A DNA stretch of 64,000 nucleotides, from the NCBI RefSeq assembly GCF_001612725.1, contig NZ_BDAZ01000008.1, positions 124,001 to 188,000 of the forward strand. The letters are read 5' to 3'. Under the pieces are notes generated by a model that saw nothing but the letters and a program-made list of their open reading frames with translations, made no database searches and was not told where the DNA came from. Positions 62,188-64,000 of this stretch are shown here, piece after piece (position 1 is the stretch's first letter; each line of letters begins with the position of its first letter). The DNA comes from Nocardia anaemiae NBRC 100462. GTDB taxonomy: Bacteria; Actinomycetota; Actinomycetes; Mycobacteriales; Mycobacteriaceae. The position numbers and the translations under genes were made by a program.

Positions 62188-63003
62188 CTATCGGTATTGC
62201 ACCGTCACCGGGGCGTGGTCGGACCAGCGCTCGGCGTAGGTGGCGGCGCGTTCGACCACGGCCTGCTTCGCCCGTCCGGCCACCTCGCCGCGGGCCAAGT
62301 GGTAGTCGATGCGCCAGCCCGCGTCGTTGTCGTAGGCGCGGCCGCGGTAGGACCACCAGCTGTACGGGCCCGCGATACCGGGATGCAGATTGCGCACCAC
62401 GTCCACGTATCCGGCGGCGAGCATGCCGTCGATCCAGGCCCGCTCCTGCGGCAGGAAGCCGGAGTTCTTCAGGTTGCCCTTCCAGTTCTTGATATCGAGT
62501 TCGGTGTGCGCGACATTCCAGTCGCCGCAGATCACGAAATCGCTGTTCTGGGCGCGCATATGGGCGCCGATCTCGTCGAGGAAGCGGTACTTCTCGTCCT
62601 GCATCGGGGTATCGGCCTCGCCGGTATGTACGTACACGCTGGCCACGGTCAACTCATCGAATTCGGCCTCGACATAGCGTCCGGTACCGGCGAATTCGGC
62701 GCTGGGATGCCAGGTTCCGTTCTGCCAGCCGCCGAGTCCGATACGCACGGCACGCGGTTCGCGCCGGGACAGAATGCCGACTCCGGCCCGTCCCTTCGCT
62801 CCCGGTTCCGCATGCGTCAGGTACCAGCCCGCATCGAGTGCGGGCGCGAGGGCGGCGCGGGTCTGCTCATCGGTTGCACGGGTCTCCTGCAGGCAGATGA
62901 TGTCGGCTTCGGTGACCGCCAGCCACTTGAGCATCCCCTTGCCCGTCTTGCCCGTCGCCGCACGGACCCCATTCACATTAATCGACGAGATGATATAAGG
63001 CAC
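62188..63003 (-). CDS. xthA: Exodeoxyribonuclease III / AP endonuclease
   Basis: This 271-residue EEP-family nuclease repairs abasic sites and has 3' exonuclease activity. The active-site motifs are complete: INVNGVRAA (Asn), IICLQETRA (Glu), GDWNVAHTELD (Asp/Asn) and the final SDHAPV (His). The GTG at 63003 gives VPYIISSINVNG as the N-terminus; a TTG at 63018 would add five residues. Confidence 0.93.
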   Translation of the reverse strand: MPYIISSINVNGVRAATGKTGKGMLKWLAVTEADIICLQETRATDEQTRAALAPALDAGWYLTHAEPGAKGRAGVGILSRREPRAVRIGLGGWQNGTWHPSAEFAGTGRYVEAEFDELTVASVYVHTGEADTPMQDEKYRFLDEIGAHMRAQNSDFVICGDWNVAHTELDIKNWKGNLKNSGFLPQERAWIDGMLAAGYVDVVRNLHPGIAGPYSWWSYRGRAYDNDAGWRIDYHLARGEVAGRAKQAVVERAATYAERWSDHAPVTVQYR

Positions 63004-63067
63004 CCGACGACCGTACAATGCAGGTCAGACGAACTCCCCCGGGACATCGCAGTCCAGGAAGGGGTGA

Positions 63068-63919
63068 ATGACGATGAAGTCAGGCACCACCAACTCCCCC
63101 GCCCCGATCAAAGCGCTGCATATCGGATCTGGTGATCCGGTTCTGCTGCTGCACGGGTTCATGCTTTCGCCGCACTGTTGGGAACAGGTCGCGCTGCGGC
63201 TCTCCTCGCATTGCGAGGTGTTCGCCCCCGCCTTCGCCGGGCACTGGGGTGGTGAACCGATCGAGGGCTGGTTCGCCGATGTCCATGCACTCGCCGACCG
63301 GATCGAGGATCAACTCGACGAACTCGGTTGGCGTACCTGCCATATAGCTGGTAATTCGCTCGGCGCCTGGGTCGCCTTCGAACTGGCCCGTCGCGGCCGG
63401 GCCCGCACCCTGACCGCGATCGCACCGGCGGGCGGTTGGCGGTCGCCCTCGCTCCTCCAGTTCCGCGTCGGCGCGAAATTCCTGGCGCTGGTGCCGATCG
63501 TCCAGGTGGGTAAGCGGCTCGGCGGATTCGCGATCAACAATCCGATCGCGCAACGTTTCGCGCTGATGTTGCTGAGCAAGAACGCGGCCGCGGTCTCGCG
63601 CCGCGATATCGCGGCCGTGATCGCCGCCGCTCTGCACTGCGATGTCATGCTCCCGTTCATCCTGGGCACCGGACGCGCTCCCGCCCTGGAAGACCTGTCG
63701 AACCTTCCGACCCCGGTGCGCCTGCTGATGGCCGAATACGACCGGATCATCCCCAACCGGGTATACGCCCGCCGCTTCCTGCAGGAACTGCCCGACTCCG
63801 CCGACCGCATCCTGGTCAATGGTGTCGGGCACGTCCCCATGCTCGAAGCTCCGGACCGCATAGCGACCCTGATAGCCGAACATATCTACGCCAGCCGCAA
63901 GCACTTGCGCGCGGTCTGA
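63068..63919 (+). CDS. Alpha/beta hydrolase
   Basis: This is a 283-residue alpha/beta-hydrolase. The strand-loop LLLHGFMLSPHCWEQ forms the oxyanion region, the nucleophile elbow is GNSLG with Ser97, the acid is the Asp of LMAEYDRIIP and the base the His of NGVGHVPMLE. No signal peptide. In mycobacteria Rv3337-Rv3338 are hydrolase fragments in the same place between trpS and icd1, so this may be the intact counterpart. The substrate is unknown. GGAAGGGG precedes the ATG. Confidence 0.87.
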   Translation: MTMKSGTTNSPAPIKALHIGSGDPVLLLHGFMLSPHCWEQVALRLSSHCEVFAPAFAGHWGGEPIEGWFADVHALADRIEDQLDELGWRTCHIAGNSLGAWVAFELARRGRARTLTAIAPAGGWRSPSLLQFRVGAKFLALVPIVQVGKRLGGFAINNPIAQRFALMLLSKNAAAVSRRDIAAVIAAALHCDVMLPFILGTGRAPALEDLSNLPTPVRLLMAEYDRIIPNRVYARRFLQELPDSADRILVNGVGHVPMLEAPDRIATLIAEHIYASRKHLRAV

Positions 63920-63926
63920 AAACACG

Positions 63927-63961
63927 GCACATGCTGTGCGCCGTCAGGCACGTGCTGTGCC
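63927..63961. terminator. Two adjacent palindromes between convergent genes
   Basis: GCACATGCTGTGC (63927-63939) and GGCACGTGCTGTGCC (63947-63961) are short palindromes with 5-base arms, 7 bases apart. They lie between the hydrolase stop and a convergent minus-strand stop; on the minus strand a GTTTTC run follows the second one. A shared weak terminator is plausible. Confidence 0.45.
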
Positions 63962-63977
63962 AACGGCAGAGTTCGCG

Positions 63978-64000
63978 TTACTGGGCGAGCAGTCCCTTGG
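63978..64000 (-). CDS. 3' end of a minus-strand gene (truncated by window)
   Basis: The last 23 bases read on the minus strand as Lys-Gly-Leu-Leu-Ala-Gln followed by TAA. Only the end of the gene is visible. Mycobacterial gene order would predict isocitrate dehydrogenase (icd1) here, but six residues cannot confirm this. Confidence 0.35.

Noticed and set aside
63927..63961. Paired palindromes as possible operator
   Set aside because: They lie between two convergent gene ends, with no promoter to control, so a weak terminator is more likely.

Overview
The window looks like the chromosome of a high-GC, mycolic-acid-containing actinomycete, most likely Nocardia or a close relative. The gene order follows the Mycobacterium tuberculosis Rv3296-Rv3339 segment as I remember it (lhr, nei, glpD, lpdA, Rv3304-like, amiA1/amiB1, deoD, pmmB, upp, Rv3311-like, add, deoA, cdd, sdhCDAB, dacB, yihY-like, trpS). 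Into this conserved backbone are inserted several type VII (ESX) secretion gene cassettes, DUF397/XRE genes and small lineage-restricted families. No RNA genes, insertion sequences or CRISPR arrays were recognised.

Layout. 0-8.3 kb: the C-terminal part of helicase Lhr, the glycosylase Nei2, a TetR/metallo-beta-lactamase-fold pair, and an HpnE-like FAD oxidoreductase with its TetR gene. 8.4-19.9 kb: a small secreted protein, a two-component system, glycerol catabolism (glpD, glpK), an aminotransferase, two cell-envelope proteins, LpdA and a gamma-glutamylcyclotransferase-like protein. 19.9-26.8 kb: M20 amidohydrolases, an enoyl-CoA hydratase, a 0.65-kb non-coding repeat block, and nucleoside/sugar salvage (deoD, pmmB, upp). 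26.9-29.1 kb: a first ESX-type cassette (EspC-like, WXG-NlpC/P60, unknown, YbaB-like). 29.2-39 kb: an acidic Rv3311-like protein, purine/pyrimidine salvage (add, deoA, cdd) interrupted by three tandem small genes ending in Glu/Asp-Asp-Cys, a stretch of decayed genes including a second cdd, and the sdhCDAB operon. 39-46.5 kb: GNAT, RadC, an orphan VapB-like antitoxin, a His-rich membrane protein under a CsoR-type operator, an aromatic amino acid hydroxylase with a SnoaL-like protein, an MFS/TetR efflux pair and DacB.

46.6-57 kb is the most unusual part. It holds an EspG/PPE/DUF3558/small-protein cassette, an XRE-DUF397 unit with DUF397 triplicated and decaying, and two convergent cassettes that look like ESX-exported polymorphic toxins with their immunity genes. 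Both toxins have an actinobacterial high-GC N-terminal trunk and a lower-GC C-terminal tip, and a broken paralogue of one putative immunity lipoprotein lies between the cassettes. 57-64 kb returns to the backbone (yihY-like, trpS), then an MpaB-like oxygenase divergent from a TetR gene, a barnase/barstar-type pair, exonuclease III and an alpha/beta hydrolase.

Start sites were moved inward from the longest frame where a Shine-Dalgarno site, a 4-base overlap with the preceding gene or the family's usual length supported it. Family names come from motif recognition alone; no database search was possible.
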